Positions 7,703 through 16,061 of a DNA stretch of 39,552 nucleotides are shown here, in pieces; position 1 is the first letter of the stretch, and the number at the start of each line of letters is the position of its first letter. Location of the stretch: assembly GCA_041484845.1 (NCBI GenBank), contig JBGPIK010000011.1:1-39552 (forward strand), written 5' to 3'. A program made the position numbers and the translations under genes. Source of the stretch: JBGPIK01 sp041484845 (GTDB lineage: Bacteria; Desulfobacterota; Binatia; UBA9968). Under the pieces are notes generated by a model. The model was given only the letters and a program-made list of their open reading frames with translations, ran no database searches and had not been told where the DNA came from.

Positions 7703-8797
7703 ATGAAAAAGAAGTTGCGCGTCGCAATTCTGTTCGGCGGGAAATCCGCAGAACACGAGATTTCCCTTATATCGGCCCGAAACATCGTCGCTGCGATGGA
7801 TACGAATAAATATGAGATCGTCTCCATCGGGATCGACAAGCAAGGCCGCTGGATTTTTGATCAAGGAGCTCGGCTGTTACGCAGCGGCAGACAAACGCAA
7901 GTGAAGCTGCGTCGCCGCGACGATACCGTGGCCGTGCTACCCGGCGCGACGCAAGCGCCGGTGATGCGAATTTCACGCCGCGCCGCTCTGGCCGCGGTGG
8001 ACGTGGTGTTTCCGATACTTCATGGACCGTTCGGCGAAGACGGGACGGTTCAAGGTCTGCTCAAGCTCGCCAATGCCCCATTTGTCGGTGCCGGCGTGCT
8101 CGGTTCGGCCATCGGAATGGACAAGGACGTGATGAAGCGATTGCTAAGGGACGCCAAATTGCCGATAGCGAAATTCATGGTTCTCCGCCGTGGCTCAGCC
8201 CGCACGACCGATTTCGCCGCGGTCAAGCGCGCCTTGGGACTGCCGTTTTTCGTCAAACCGGCGAATCTTGGCTCGTCCGTCGGCATCAGCAAAGTGCACC
8301 GTAAGAATCAATTCGCCGCCGCCGTGAGGGAGGCGTTTCGCTACGACACGAAGGTTCTGATCGAGGAAAACATTCAGGGACGCGAAATCGAATGTGCGGT
8401 GTTGGGAAACGAAACCCCGATGGCGTCGTTGCCGGGAGAAATTATCACGCGCCACGACTTCTATTCTTACGAGGCCAAATACCGGGACGAAAAGGGATCT
8501 CGCCTCGTCATCCCCGCCCCGTTGCCCGATCCGGTGGTGAGAAAGATTCAGCAGCTTGCGGTAAGGACATTCAAAGTTCTTTGTTGCGAAGGAATGGCCC
8601 GAGTCGACTTTTTTCTGCGCGGTAAGGCCGGGATCTTTGTCAACGAGATCAACACCATTCCGGGATTTACCAAAATAAGTATGTACCCGAAATTGTGGGA
8701 AGCTAGTGGAATTTCCTACCCCAGTCTGATTGACCGCTTGATACAGCTCGCCCTGGAAACCTCCCGCAACGAGAGGAATTTAAGAACCTCCCACTAG
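7703..8797 (+). CDS. ddl: D-alanine--D-alanine ligase
   Basis: 364 aa, usual length. ATP-grasp family marks are LFGGKSAEHEISLISARNI at the N-terminus, FPILHGPFGEDGTVQGLL, FVKPANLGSSVGISKV (ATP-binding), and FVNEINTIPGFTKISMYPKL with the Mg2+-binding Glu/Asn. It makes D-Ala-D-Ala, the dipeptide that MurF adds to the UDP-MurNAc-tripeptide. In many deltaproteobacterial dcw clusters ddl sits between murB and ftsQ; here it lies beyond ftsZ and on the opposite strand. It follows the binding-protein gene by 65 bases and may use its own promoter. The SD before the ATG is weak. Confidence 0.96.
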   Translation: MKKKLRVAILFGGKSAEHEISLISARNIVAAMDTNKYEIVSIGIDKQGRWIFDQGARLLRSGRQTQVKLRRRDDTVAVLPGATQAPVMRISRRAALAAVDVVFPILHGPFGEDGTVQGLLKLANAPFVGAGVLGSAIGMDKDVMKRLLRDAKLPIAKFMVLRRGSARTTDFAAVKRALGLPFFVKPANLGSSVGISKVHRKNQFAAAVREAFRYDTKVLIEENIQGREIECAVLGNETPMASLPGEIITRHDFYSYEAKYRDEKGSRLVIPAPLPDPVVRKIQQLAVRTFKVLCCEGMARVDFFLRGKAGIFVNEINTIPGFTKISMYPKLWEASGISYPSLIDRLIQLALETSRNERNLRTSH

Positions 8798-8817
8798 TGC
8801 CGATTACAACGCTAGAC

Positions 8818-8837
8818 GGTGTCGAGCGAGCGACACC
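8818..8837 (+). repeat. short hairpin between ddl and the pentapeptide gene
   Basis: GGTGTCG (8818-8824) and CGACACC (8831-8837) form a perfect 7-bp stem with a 6-base loop. No U-run follows on either strand, so it is not a standard terminator. Confidence 0.4.
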
Positions 8838-8856
8838 GAAAAGGTAACCGGAAGTC

Positions 8857-9200
8857 ATGGTTCTTAAACCGCTCAGCTACGAAGATCCGCTGTACCAGTT
8901 GCGGCGGGATGGCAATATTAAAAATTCAACAGCCGCACGGCGGCCGGGGAGCGGTGCGAGCTGACCCATTGCGATTTTCGTAATCTCGACCTGCGGAAAA
9001 TCGACGCAAGCGGACTGGACTTGAGCAACAGCTATTTTCGCTCAGCCGATTTGCGTGGCACCGATCTTTCAAAGGCGTGTCTCGACGACGCCAGTATCAA
9101 CGGCGCTAAAATCTCCGGGGCACTTTTCCCCGCCGAACTTACCCCTGACGAAATCACCCTTTCCGTCGTTCACGGCACACGGATGCGCTATAAGGAATAA
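8857..9200 (+). pseudogene. pentapeptide-repeat protein gene, frameshifted by one missing base
   Basis: An ATG with a GGAAG SD opens a frame reading MVLKPLSYEDPLYQLRRDGN that soon goes out of frame and stops. From about 8925 the +1-shifted frame reads RTAAGERCELTHCDFRNLDL, continues with pentapeptide repeats (A/S-x-L-x-x type: SGLDLSNSYF, SADLRGTDLS, ASINGAKISG), and ends HGTRMRYKE and a stop at 9198-9200. Restoring one base near 8920-8926, a run of A followed by TT, joins both parts into a 114-aa protein of a family I recognise: N-terminal YEDPLYQLL.DGNI.EFN, pentapeptide coil, C-terminal TLSxxHGTRMRY. The break is either a true frameshift or a base lost in sequencing or assembly. It is convergent with ftsZ. 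The molecular function of the family is not known to me. Confidence 0.75.
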
Positions 9201-9227
9201 CCCTTCGGCCGGCGCGACTCGCTGGTT

Positions 9228-10433
9228 TCAATCCATCTGCCTCCTTAAGAACGTCGGGATGTCGTAATTGTCATCCTCTTCCTGATTCTGGGCGAATTGA
9301 AAACCAGTCTTGTTTAGCGTCACCGTTTCCACCTCATCGCTCCCCTGCTTCTTGCGTTGCCACGTGGGGGTGTCCAGATCATCAACGATCGTGCCCAGAT
9401 GAACCACTTTTTTGTTCTTTGCGCCCGCATGGGTAATGCTGGAGACATTTGTCGGAGCGGGCTTCCGTTCTTCTTTGACTTCTCCGAATCCGGTGGCGAT
9501 GACCGTAATGCGGATTTCGTCCGTTAGCGAGTCATCAATGACAGCGCCGAAAATGATGTTGGCATCATCGTCCGCTTCTTCTTGAATCATGGACGCCGCT
9601 TCATTGACCTCATGGAGGCAGAGATCGGGGCCACCGGTAATGTTGATGAGGACTCCACGTGCACCCTGAATCGAAATGTCTTCAAGCAGCGGGCTGGAGA
9701 TGGCCTTTTGCGCGGCTTCGACGGCGCGATTTTCTCCCGAAGCGGAGGCGGCTCCCATCAAGGCCAGCCCCATCTCCGCCATGACCGTGCGCACATCGGC
9801 GAAATCGAGATTGATCAATCCCGGCGTAATGATCAGGTCAGAAATACCGCGTACCGCCTGGAGAAGCACATCGTCCGCCTTGTGAAAAGCCTCTAGCATT
9901 GTCGTGGTCTTGGCCGCGATGCTGAGCAGGCGCTGATTGGGAATAACGATCAGCGTATCGACGCTTTGCTTAAGTTCCTCAATCCCTTCGTCTGCCTGGC
10001 GCATTCTTTTCTTGCCTTCGAATATAAAGGGTTTCGTCACCACGCCTACGGTTAGCGCGCCCACTTCCCGAGCCATCCGTGCAACCACCGGCGCACCGCC
10101 CGTGCCCGTGCCTCCTCCCATACCCGCCGTGATAAAGATCATGTCCGAGCCGGCCAAGTATTCCTTGATTTTATCCTGATCTTCGAGTGCCGCCCGACGC
10201 CCGATCTCCGGATTGGCTCCCGCGCCCAATCCTTTCGTGACCTGGCCGCCCAATTGTATTCGGATCGGCGCTTGGCTCGCCTCTAGCGATTGCGCGTCGG
10301 TGTTCGCTACCATGAAGTCGACGCCCGAGAGTTTGGCCCCAATCATGGTGTTGACCGCGTTGCCACCGCCTCCGCCGATCCCGATGACTTTTATGCGCGC
10401 GCTTAACTGTGTCTGCTCGATAATTTCAAACAT
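9228..10433 (-). CDS. ftsZ: cell division protein FtsZ
   Basis: 401 aa tubulin-fold GTPase. Visible are the GTP-binding glycine loop GIGGGGGNAVNTM (18-30), the tubulin signature GGGTGTGG (106-113), the T7 catalytic loop NLDFAD (208-213), a variable linker, and the C-terminal FtsA/ZipA-binding peptide YDIPTFLRRQ. It polymerises into the Z-ring at midcell. The start ATG has a strong AAGGAGGAAGG SD. It is the last gene of the dcw cluster, 41 bases after ftsA. No strong terminator is seen after its stop; the facing pentapeptide pseudogene ends 27 bases away. Confidence 0.98.
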   Translation of the reverse strand: MFEIIEQTQLSARIKVIGIGGGGGNAVNTMIGAKLSGVDFMVANTDAQSLEASQAPIRIQLGGQVTKGLGAGANPEIGRRAALEDQDKIKEYLAGSDMIFITAGMGGGTGTGGAPVVARMAREVGALTVGVVTKPFIFEGKKRMRQADEGIEELKQSVDTLIVIPNQRLLSIAAKTTTMLEAFHKADDVLLQAVRGISDLIITPGLINLDFADVRTVMAEMGLALMGAASASGENRAVEAAQKAISSPLLEDISIQGARGVLINITGGPDLCLHEVNEAASMIQEEADDDANIIFGAVIDDSLTDEIRITVIATGFGEVKEERKPAPTNVSSITHAGAKNKKVVHLGTIVDDLDTPTWQRKKQGSDEVETVTLNKTGFQFAQNQEEDDNYDIPTFLRRQMD

Positions 10434-10474
10434 AGCCTTCCTCCTTCAGATAAATCTCAACCGTTTTATTCAGA

Positions 10475-11701
10475 TCAAAAAAATTCACTAAACCAATCCG
10501 ACATTCGGTGCCGAACCTTAGAAAAAATGTTGTCGTCGCGGATGCGAAAAAAATTTCGTTCCTGCCGTTTCATGCCGTAAAGAACCAAGCCCACGCCCGT
10601 GGCATAGATCGGACTGGAAATCAGGTCCACTAATCCACCGACATGAATCGGCACTCCCAATCGGACCGGCATCCCGATGATCTGTTCCGCCATTTCGGCT
10701 GCCCCGGGCAGCAGCATCGAGCCGCCCGTCATCACCACGCCCGAAGCCAACGCCTCGTCGTAACCCGACTTTTCAATCTCCGCACGCACGAGTTGAAAGA
10801 CTTCGTCCAATCGCGGCTCGATGATTTCACAAAGAATTTGTCGTGAGACGCTGCCGGCAGGCTTATCGGCAACGCTTGGAACTTCGACGCGTTCGTCCGT
10901 GGCGACCATCGAAGCTTTGGCCAGACCATAGCGTTGCTTGATGCGCTCCGCATCGCCGAAGGGAGTTCGCAGACCGGCCGCGATATCGCTCGTCACGTGA
11001 TTGCCGCCAATCCCGAAGACCGCAGTGTGTTTCACCGTGCCGTCGTGAAAAATCGCAATATCCGTGGTGCCCCCTCCCATATCGACCAAAGCCACACCCA
11101 GTTCGCGCTCTTCATCACGCAGGACCGCGTCGGCGGAGGCCAAAGGTTCCAAAGCAATGTCCGCAACGTTGAGGCCCGTGCGGTTGCAGCACTTAATAAT
11201 ATTTTGCGCTGAAGTGACCGCACCCGTGACAATGTGGACCTTGGCCTCCAGACGAACTCCGGACATGCCGAGGGGCTCTTTGATCCCGTCCTGATCATCG
11301 ATAATAAAATCCTGCGGCAGAACATGAAGAACTTCCCGATCCATGGGAATGGCTACCGCTTTAGCCGCGTCGATCACGCGCTCGAGGTCCCGCGGCGTCA
11401 CTTCCTTGTTTTTCACCGCGACGATTCCATGGCTGTTGAAACCCTTAATGTGACCGCCGGCGATTCCCGTAAAAACCGTGTGAATTTCACAGCCTGCCAT
11501 GAGTTCGGCCTCTTCAATTGCTTTTTTGACGGAACTCACCGTGCTCTCAATGTTAATGACCACGCCTTTGCGCAATCCCTGCGAGGGATGCGATCCTACG
11601 CCGATGATATCCACCCCCGCTTCGGTCATTTCACCGACAATCGCGCAAACTTTTGAGGTGCCAATGTCTAAACCGACTACGATACTGTGTTTCTTAGCCA
11701 T
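10475..11701 (-). CDS. ftsA: cell division protein FtsA
   Basis: 408 aa actin-fold ATPase. Phosphate-1 motif VGLDIGTSKVCAIVGE (9-24), phosphate-2 motif LVDMGGGTTDIAIFHDG, and adenosine-site VVMTGGSMLLPGAAEMAE are present. The C-terminus ends in SDWFSEFF, consistent with the amphipathic membrane-targeting helix. It tethers FtsZ filaments to the inner membrane and recruits later division proteins. Between ftsQ (33-base gap) and ftsZ (41-base gap), the standard order. Confidence 0.98.
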   Translation of the reverse strand: MAKKHSIVVGLDIGTSKVCAIVGEMTEAGVDIIGVGSHPSQGLRKGVVINIESTVSSVKKAIEEAELMAGCEIHTVFTGIAGGHIKGFNSHGIVAVKNKEVTPRDLERVIDAAKAVAIPMDREVLHVLPQDFIIDDQDGIKEPLGMSGVRLEAKVHIVTGAVTSAQNIIKCCNRTGLNVADIALEPLASADAVLRDEERELGVALVDMGGGTTDIAIFHDGTVKHTAVFGIGGNHVTSDIAAGLRTPFGDAERIKQRYGLAKASMVATDERVEVPSVADKPAGSVSRQILCEIIEPRLDEVFQLVRAEIEKSGYDEALASGVVMTGGSMLLPGAAEMAEQIIGMPVRLGVPIHVGGLVDLISSPIYATGVGLVLYGMKRQERNFFRIRDDNIFSKVRHRMSDWFSEFF

Positions 11702-11734
11702 AAGGTTCTAGTGCTGGTAAAATGCTCATTACCG

Positions 11735-12565
11735 TTATTGCCGCACCTTTCTTGAGCGGGCGACGACTTGATCACGGAAGCTCACGTCTAACGACGCGAG
11801 GCGATTCTCATGTCCTTTCCACAGCGTTAGGACACGGTCCAATCGTTGCAACTTTGACTCCCAATCTCCTGCACCCATATGTAAGGCTATCGGATAGGCG
11901 GTCGTATAGAGAACCAAACGGTCCGATGATTCAAAATGAATCTCCGAAAGATGATGAAAGTCGTTAGCCATTAAGTCGCCGAGTCGGACAGCATCTTGGA
12001 TTCGTCTGCGAACATCCGGATTGACTGTCGCCAGCTCTTCCGGGCGTAACCCGGTCAGTAGCGGAAACTGCACGTCCTCCCCTTCGCCGATTTCCTTAAA
12101 AACAACTCCGTCGGAATCGACATAATACAATTGACCCATCACCACGATCGCCTTCGGCGTTCGTTCTTCAACTTCAATCACGACTCGCCGCGGAAATTCC
12201 CTGCGCACCAATACCCGGCGCACCCATGGATGTTTGGCAATCTTATTTTCGATGGCGGCGGGATCGATCTTCCACATATTCATGCCGTGTCTCAAACCAG
12301 CCATAGCAACAATCTCGCTACCGCCCACTTTATCACCACCGCGCACCTGAATTTCGCGCACGTAAAAGTAAGGGCTGTTGAGAACAAACCCGCGCGCGGA
12401 AACAAACGCTGCCGTCAGCTGATTACCCCAGAGGAACAGCGTGGCGGCGAGGACACATAGAAGCGCCGCGGCGGCGGCGGTCCATAGCGGACCGCGCTTG
12501 TGCCGGGAGTTTCGTTTGCGATTGTCTCGTCGATAGACCGCTAATTGCATGACGTTAATCTTCAC
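11735..12565 (-). CDS. ftsQ: cell division protein FtsQ
   Basis: 276 aa. A basic cytoplasmic N-terminus (RRDNRKRNSRHKRG) is followed by one membrane helix (WTAAAAALLCVLAATLFLWG, about 28-47), a POTRA domain starting at YFYVREIQVRGGDKV with MNMWKIDPAAIENKIAKHPW, and the FtsQ beta domain (VVIEVEERTPKAIVVMGQLY). FtsQ forms the periplasmic FtsQLB scaffold. The GTG start directly follows the murB stop codon with no gap, so translation is probably coupled; an internal ATG at codon 6 is an alternative. Confidence 0.93.
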   Translation of the reverse strand: MKINVMQLAVYRRDNRKRNSRHKRGPLWTAAAAALLCVLAATLFLWGNQLTAAFVSARGFVLNSPYFYVREIQVRGGDKVGGSEIVAMAGLRHGMNMWKIDPAAIENKIAKHPWVRRVLVRREFPRRVVIEVEERTPKAIVVMGQLYYVDSDGVVFKEIGEGEDVQFPLLTGLRPEELATVNPDVRRRIQDAVRLGDLMANDFHHLSEIHFESSDRLVLYTTAYPIALHMGAGDWESKLQRLDRVLTLWKGHENRLASLDVSFRDQVVARSRKVRQ

Positions 12566-13519
12566 CTAACGGGACGGCCAGTCACCGATCAGGCGAACCT
12601 CCGGCACCAATTCAATTCCGAACTGCCGCTTGACTTCAGAACGGGCCAGCTCCATCAATTCACGCACGTCGTCCGCTTTTGCGCCTCCGAGATTCACGAT
12701 AAAGTTTGCGTGCCGTTCGGAGATCTGCGACTGACCGAGCCGTTTTCCCTTAAGTCCCGCCGCTTCGATCAACCGGCCGGCAAAGTCGCCCGAGGGATTG
12801 CGAAACATGGACCCTGAATTCGGAAACCCTGAGGGTTGGCTGCCTTTTCTTTTGCTGACTAATTCATCGACTTTCGACTTGACTCGCGCGGCTTCATCTT
12901 TGTATAAGCGCATCTCCACCCGCGTAACCACGGTTCTCTCAGGAAGATGCGAGTCGCGATAGGTGAAAGTCATTTCCGCTCGGGTCAAACGAATGGCTTT
13001 ACCTTGCCGCGTTACGCCTTCCACTTGTTCGACAACCTTCTCGATTTCAGACCCGTAGGCGCCTGCGTTCATCACTAAGGCTCCGCCCACGGTCCCGGGA
13101 ATTCCTTCGGCGAACTCCAGGCCGCCGTAGCCCTTGCGCGCCGCTTCTCGAACCAGTTGCGTTACCACGTAGGCGGCGCCGACTCGAAGCCAAACGGTCC
13201 GACCGTCTTCGCGCCACTCCGCGCTCTTGAATTCGCCGGCCAAGCGCAGAACGGCTCCGGAGATGCCGCGGTCGCTGATTAAAACGTTGCTGCCGTTTCC
13301 AAGTAAATAGAAAGCGGTGTCGTAGCGCTGTAAAAGCATTAAAAGGCGCCGCAGAGCCTGCTCCGTTTCCACTTCGATAAAATAATCCGCCGGGCCACCG
13401 ATCTTCATGGAGGTGTAACGCGCCATGGGTTCGGAGCGCTTCACCTTTAGCTCGGATAAAAGCTTCAGCTCCCGCGCTAAGCCGATTTCCTGAGTTTCTT
13501 CTGTCATCGCAAGCATCAT
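12566..13519 (-). CDS. murB: UDP-N-acetylmuramate dehydrogenase
   Basis: 317 aa FAD enzyme that reduces UDP-GlcNAc-enolpyruvate to UDP-MurNAc with NADPH. FAD-site motifs are YTSMKIGGPADYFIE, LLGNGSNVLISDRGI, and GIPGTVGGALVMNAGAYG. The proton-donor serine lies in SGSMFRNPSGDFAGRLIE, followed by AGLKG. Length and loops suggest the shorter MurB type found outside enterobacteria. The start could be 13519, 13516 or 13507; none has an SD. The start lies 3 bases downstream of a hairpin made of tandem octamers (13524-13592), which may influence its translation. Confidence 0.96.
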   Translation of the reverse strand: MMLAMTEETQEIGLARELKLLSELKVKRSEPMARYTSMKIGGPADYFIEVETEQALRRLLMLLQRYDTAFYLLGNGSNVLISDRGISGAVLRLAGEFKSAEWREDGRTVWLRVGAAYVVTQLVREAARKGYGGLEFAEGIPGTVGGALVMNAGAYGSEIEKVVEQVEGVTRQGKAIRLTRAEMTFTYRDSHLPERTVVTRVEMRLYKDEAARVKSKVDELVSKRKGSQPSGFPNSGSMFRNPSGDFAGRLIEAAGLKGKRLGQSQISERHANFIVNLGGAKADDVRELMELARSEVKRQFGIELVPEVRLIGDWPSR

Positions 13520-13523
13520 CAGA

Positions 13524-13592
13524 TTGGAGTGTTGGAGTACTGGAGCATTGGGCCTCCCATTACTCCATCATTCCATGACTCCATCACTCCAC
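13524..13592 (-). repeat. inverted tandem-octamer array between murC and murB
   Basis: On the plus strand one arm is TTGGAGTG, TTGGAGTA, CTGGAGCA (13524-13547), then TTGGGCC / TCCCAT at the centre (13548-13560), and the other arm is TACTCCAT, CATTCCAT, GACTCCAT, CACTCCAC (13561-13592). The arms are three and four copies of one octamer and its complement, so RNA could fold into a long imperfect hairpin with several sliding registers. It fills nearly the whole murC-murB spacer. Confidence 0.8.
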
Positions 13593-13595
13593 TCT

Positions 13596-14966
13596 TCATT
13601 TGAGCGCCTCCACGAGCGCTTCTCCCACTTTATAGATGTCCCCGGCGCCCAGGGTGAGCGCGACATCGCCGGCAACAAGTTTTTCGCTCAATTGTTTAGC
13701 GATCTGTGTCTTATCCGCAATGAACTCAACGTCCACGTGACCCTTTTTTTTAATGGCTTGATAGAGAATTTCGCCGCTCACCTCCGCCATCGGATCTTCG
13801 CCGGCTCCATAAATTTCCGTTAGAACGAGCCGGTCGGCGCCGTCAAAAGCGGTTAGAAACTCGCCAAATAAGTCGTGCGTGCGGCTATAGCGGTGCGGTT
13901 GAAAAATCACCGTTAGCGGCCGTTTCCAGCTATCGCGAAGGGCGGCTAGTGTCGCGCGAATCTCTTCGGGATGGTGGCCGTAATCATCGATCACCATAAT
14001 TCCTCTCGGCTCGCCCTTGACCTCGAAACGACGATGAATACCGGTGAAGGCATCCAGCGCTTCGGCGACGTGCTTGAAGGGAATTTCCAACTCATGGGCC
14101 ACCGCGACCGCCGCCAAGGCATTGGTTGCGCTGTGTCGCCCCGGTAGGTGCAGCTGCAATTTACCGAGCGGCTGTGCTTGATGGAGCACCGTAAACTCGA
14201 TGCCTGCACCTTTCATCTTGAGATCGCGCGCGGAGACTTCGGCTTCCGGAGACAGGCCATACGTGGTAAACCGTTTGCGCACTTTCGGCAAGAGCGCGCG
14301 CACGTGGGCATTGTCGAGACAGAGTACCGCTAGTCCGTAAAAGGGAATCTTGTTGATGAAGATTAAGAAGCATTCGTTCAAGCGCTCCATAGTCTGGTGA
14401 TAGTCCATGTGCTCGCGGTCAATGTTCGTGACCACGGCGATGATAGGCGAGAGAAGGAGAAAACTACCGTCGCTTTCATCAGCTTCCGCAACAAGTATTT
14501 CACCCTGGCCCATCTTGGCGTTGGTGCCAAACATATGCACCCGGCCACCAATGACCATCGTCGGATCCAAGCCGGCTGCGCTGAGCACCGCCGCAATCAT
14601 TGAAGTCGTAGTCGTCTTACCGTGGCTGCCGGCAACCGCAACGCCGTATTTCATGCGCATCAGTTCCGCCAGCATCTCGGCACGGGGAATCACCGGAATC
14701 TGACGGCGGCGCGCTTCCATTACCTCAGGATTGGAGTATTTGACTGCAGTGGACACGACCACCACCGAAGGATTAGCCGCGAGATTTTTTTCTTCATGCC
14801 CAACGAAAATCTGCGCTCCGAATGATCTCAAGCGTTGCGTTGCTTCAGTTTCGTGGAGATCGGAGCCGGAGACGACGTAACCCAAATTCAACAGCACCTC
14901 GGCGATACCGCTCATGCCGATTCCGCCAATGCCAACAAAATGAATCCGATGTTTCTTGTGCAGCAT
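13596..14966 (-). CDS. murC: UDP-N-acetylmuramate--L-alanine ligase
   Basis: 456 aa. Begins MLHKKHRIHFVGIGGIGMSG, the Rossmann loop specific to MurC, so the ATG at 14966 is chosen over an upstream in-frame start at 15014 that would overlap murG by 25 bases. ATP P-loop AGSHGKTTTT, AEADESDGSF, and the C-terminal FQPHRYSRTHDL and YGAGEDP blocks are typical. It adds the first residue of the stem peptide, L-Ala, to UDP-MurNAc. It follows murG by 23 bases; a tandem-octamer hairpin separates it from murB. Confidence 0.96.
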   Translation of the reverse strand: MLHKKHRIHFVGIGGIGMSGIAEVLLNLGYVVSGSDLHETEATQRLRSFGAQIFVGHEEKNLAANPSVVVVSTAVKYSNPEVMEARRRQIPVIPRAEMLAELMRMKYGVAVAGSHGKTTTTSMIAAVLSAAGLDPTMVIGGRVHMFGTNAKMGQGEILVAEADESDGSFLLLSPIIAVVTNIDREHMDYHQTMERLNECFLIFINKIPFYGLAVLCLDNAHVRALLPKVRKRFTTYGLSPEAEVSARDLKMKGAGIEFTVLHQAQPLGKLQLHLPGRHSATNALAAVAVAHELEIPFKHVAEALDAFTGIHRRFEVKGEPRGIMVIDDYGHHPEEIRATLAALRDSWKRPLTVIFQPHRYSRTHDLFGEFLTAFDGADRLVLTEIYGAGEDPMAEVSGEILYQAIKKKGHVDVEFIADKTQIAKQLSEKLVAGDVALTLGAGDIYKVGEALVEALK

Positions 14967-14989
14967 TTGCTTCTGAACACCACCCGCCG

Positions 14990-16057
14990 TTACCCGCGCG
15001 CTAAAGCGTAACACTCATCAACGACTCGAGCGGCGGCTTCAGGCCGACCCAGCGCGCGCGCCGCCGCTGCTATGCACGCAATCCGCGCCCGGTCTGCGAG
15101 CAACTGCCGGATTCGCGTCGCTAAAGTTTCGCCATTTAAATTTTGGTCGAGAATCATCTCCGCGGCGCCGCGACGCTCCAACGCCTCCGCATTCAGACGC
15201 TGGTGATCGTAAATAGCGTACGGAAAAGGCACGAGAATCGCCGCCTTGCCAAACGCCGTTAGTTCTGCCACCGTCATGGCGCCAGAGCGGCACAGCACCA
15301 AATCGGCTGCCGCATAAGCTTCGTCCATCATTTCGATAAACGGCGCTACTTCCGCTGCAAACGGAAGTGAAGCATAGGCATTTTTGACCATGGAAAAGTC
15401 CGCCTGCCCGGTTTGATGAATGATCTGGAGTTGCGATTCAAAGTCCGTCAATCTTTTCAGAGCATCGACAACGGCGATGTTGATGTGATGAGCGCCGAGG
15501 CTCCCGCCGGTAATGAAAAGCGTGAATTTTTCGCTTTTCTTGACCTCCGGCAGCTTGCGCCAGCGCACTGGATTTCCGGTCTCGACCACGTGCGCCCCGG
15601 GAAAATAAGCGGCACTCTCCGGGTACGCCGTCAATACCCGATCGACGACGCGGGCCAAAAGCTTATTGGTGAAACCGGGACGGAGATTTTGCTCCATAAT
15701 CGCGCAGCGAATGCCTTTCAGTTTCCCCGCGAGCACAAATGGACCGGAGGCATAGCCGCCCAAGCCGAGGATAACGTGCGGGCGAAAATCGCGAATGACC
15801 GCGAGCGAGCGCAGCAAACTCGCAGGGATACCAAACAAGGCCTCCAATGCGCCGCGAACACCCCTCCCCTTCAAACCCCGGACGGCAAGTAGCTCTAACC
15901 TGAAGCCTTCTTGCGGCAGCACCCGCGCTTCAATTCCTTGATTCGTTCCGACAAACAAAATTTGCGTCATTGCGTCACGGCTTTGAAATTCACGTGCCAC
16001 GGCCAAGCCTGGGAACAGATGGCCACCGGTTCCCCCACCGGCCAAGATCACGCGCAT
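14990..16057 (-). CDS. murG: lipid II synthase MurG (UDP-GlcNAc transferase)
   Basis: 355 aa GT28 glycosyltransferase. The N-terminal glycine loop GGGTGGHLFPGLAVA is the lipid-I binding signature; GGSLGAHHINI and the C-terminal donor site LVLCRSGAMTVAELTAFGK complete the family pattern. It transfers GlcNAc to lipid I on the inner face of the membrane to give lipid II. It lies 4 bases after ftsW and 23 bases before murC. Confidence 0.97.
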   Translation of the reverse strand: MRVILAGGGTGGHLFPGLAVAREFQSRDAMTQILFVGTNQGIEARVLPQEGFRLELLAVRGLKGRGVRGALEALFGIPASLLRSLAVIRDFRPHVILGLGGYASGPFVLAGKLKGIRCAIMEQNLRPGFTNKLLARVVDRVLTAYPESAAYFPGAHVVETGNPVRWRKLPEVKKSEKFTLFITGGSLGAHHINIAVVDALKRLTDFESQLQIIHQTGQADFSMVKNAYASLPFAAEVAPFIEMMDEAYAAADLVLCRSGAMTVAELTAFGKAAILVPFPYAIYDHQRLNAEALERRGAAEMILDQNLNGETLATRIRQLLADRARIACIAAAARALGRPEAAARVVDECYALARG

Positions 16058-16061
16058 GTTT

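Noticed and set aside
8818..8837. Hairpin after ddl as an intrinsic terminator
   Set aside because: No U-run on either strand; kept only as a short hairpin.
13524..13592. Octamer array as a possible CRISPR
   Set aside because: The units are 8 bases long, contiguous and inverted around a centre; there are no spacers and no cas genes.
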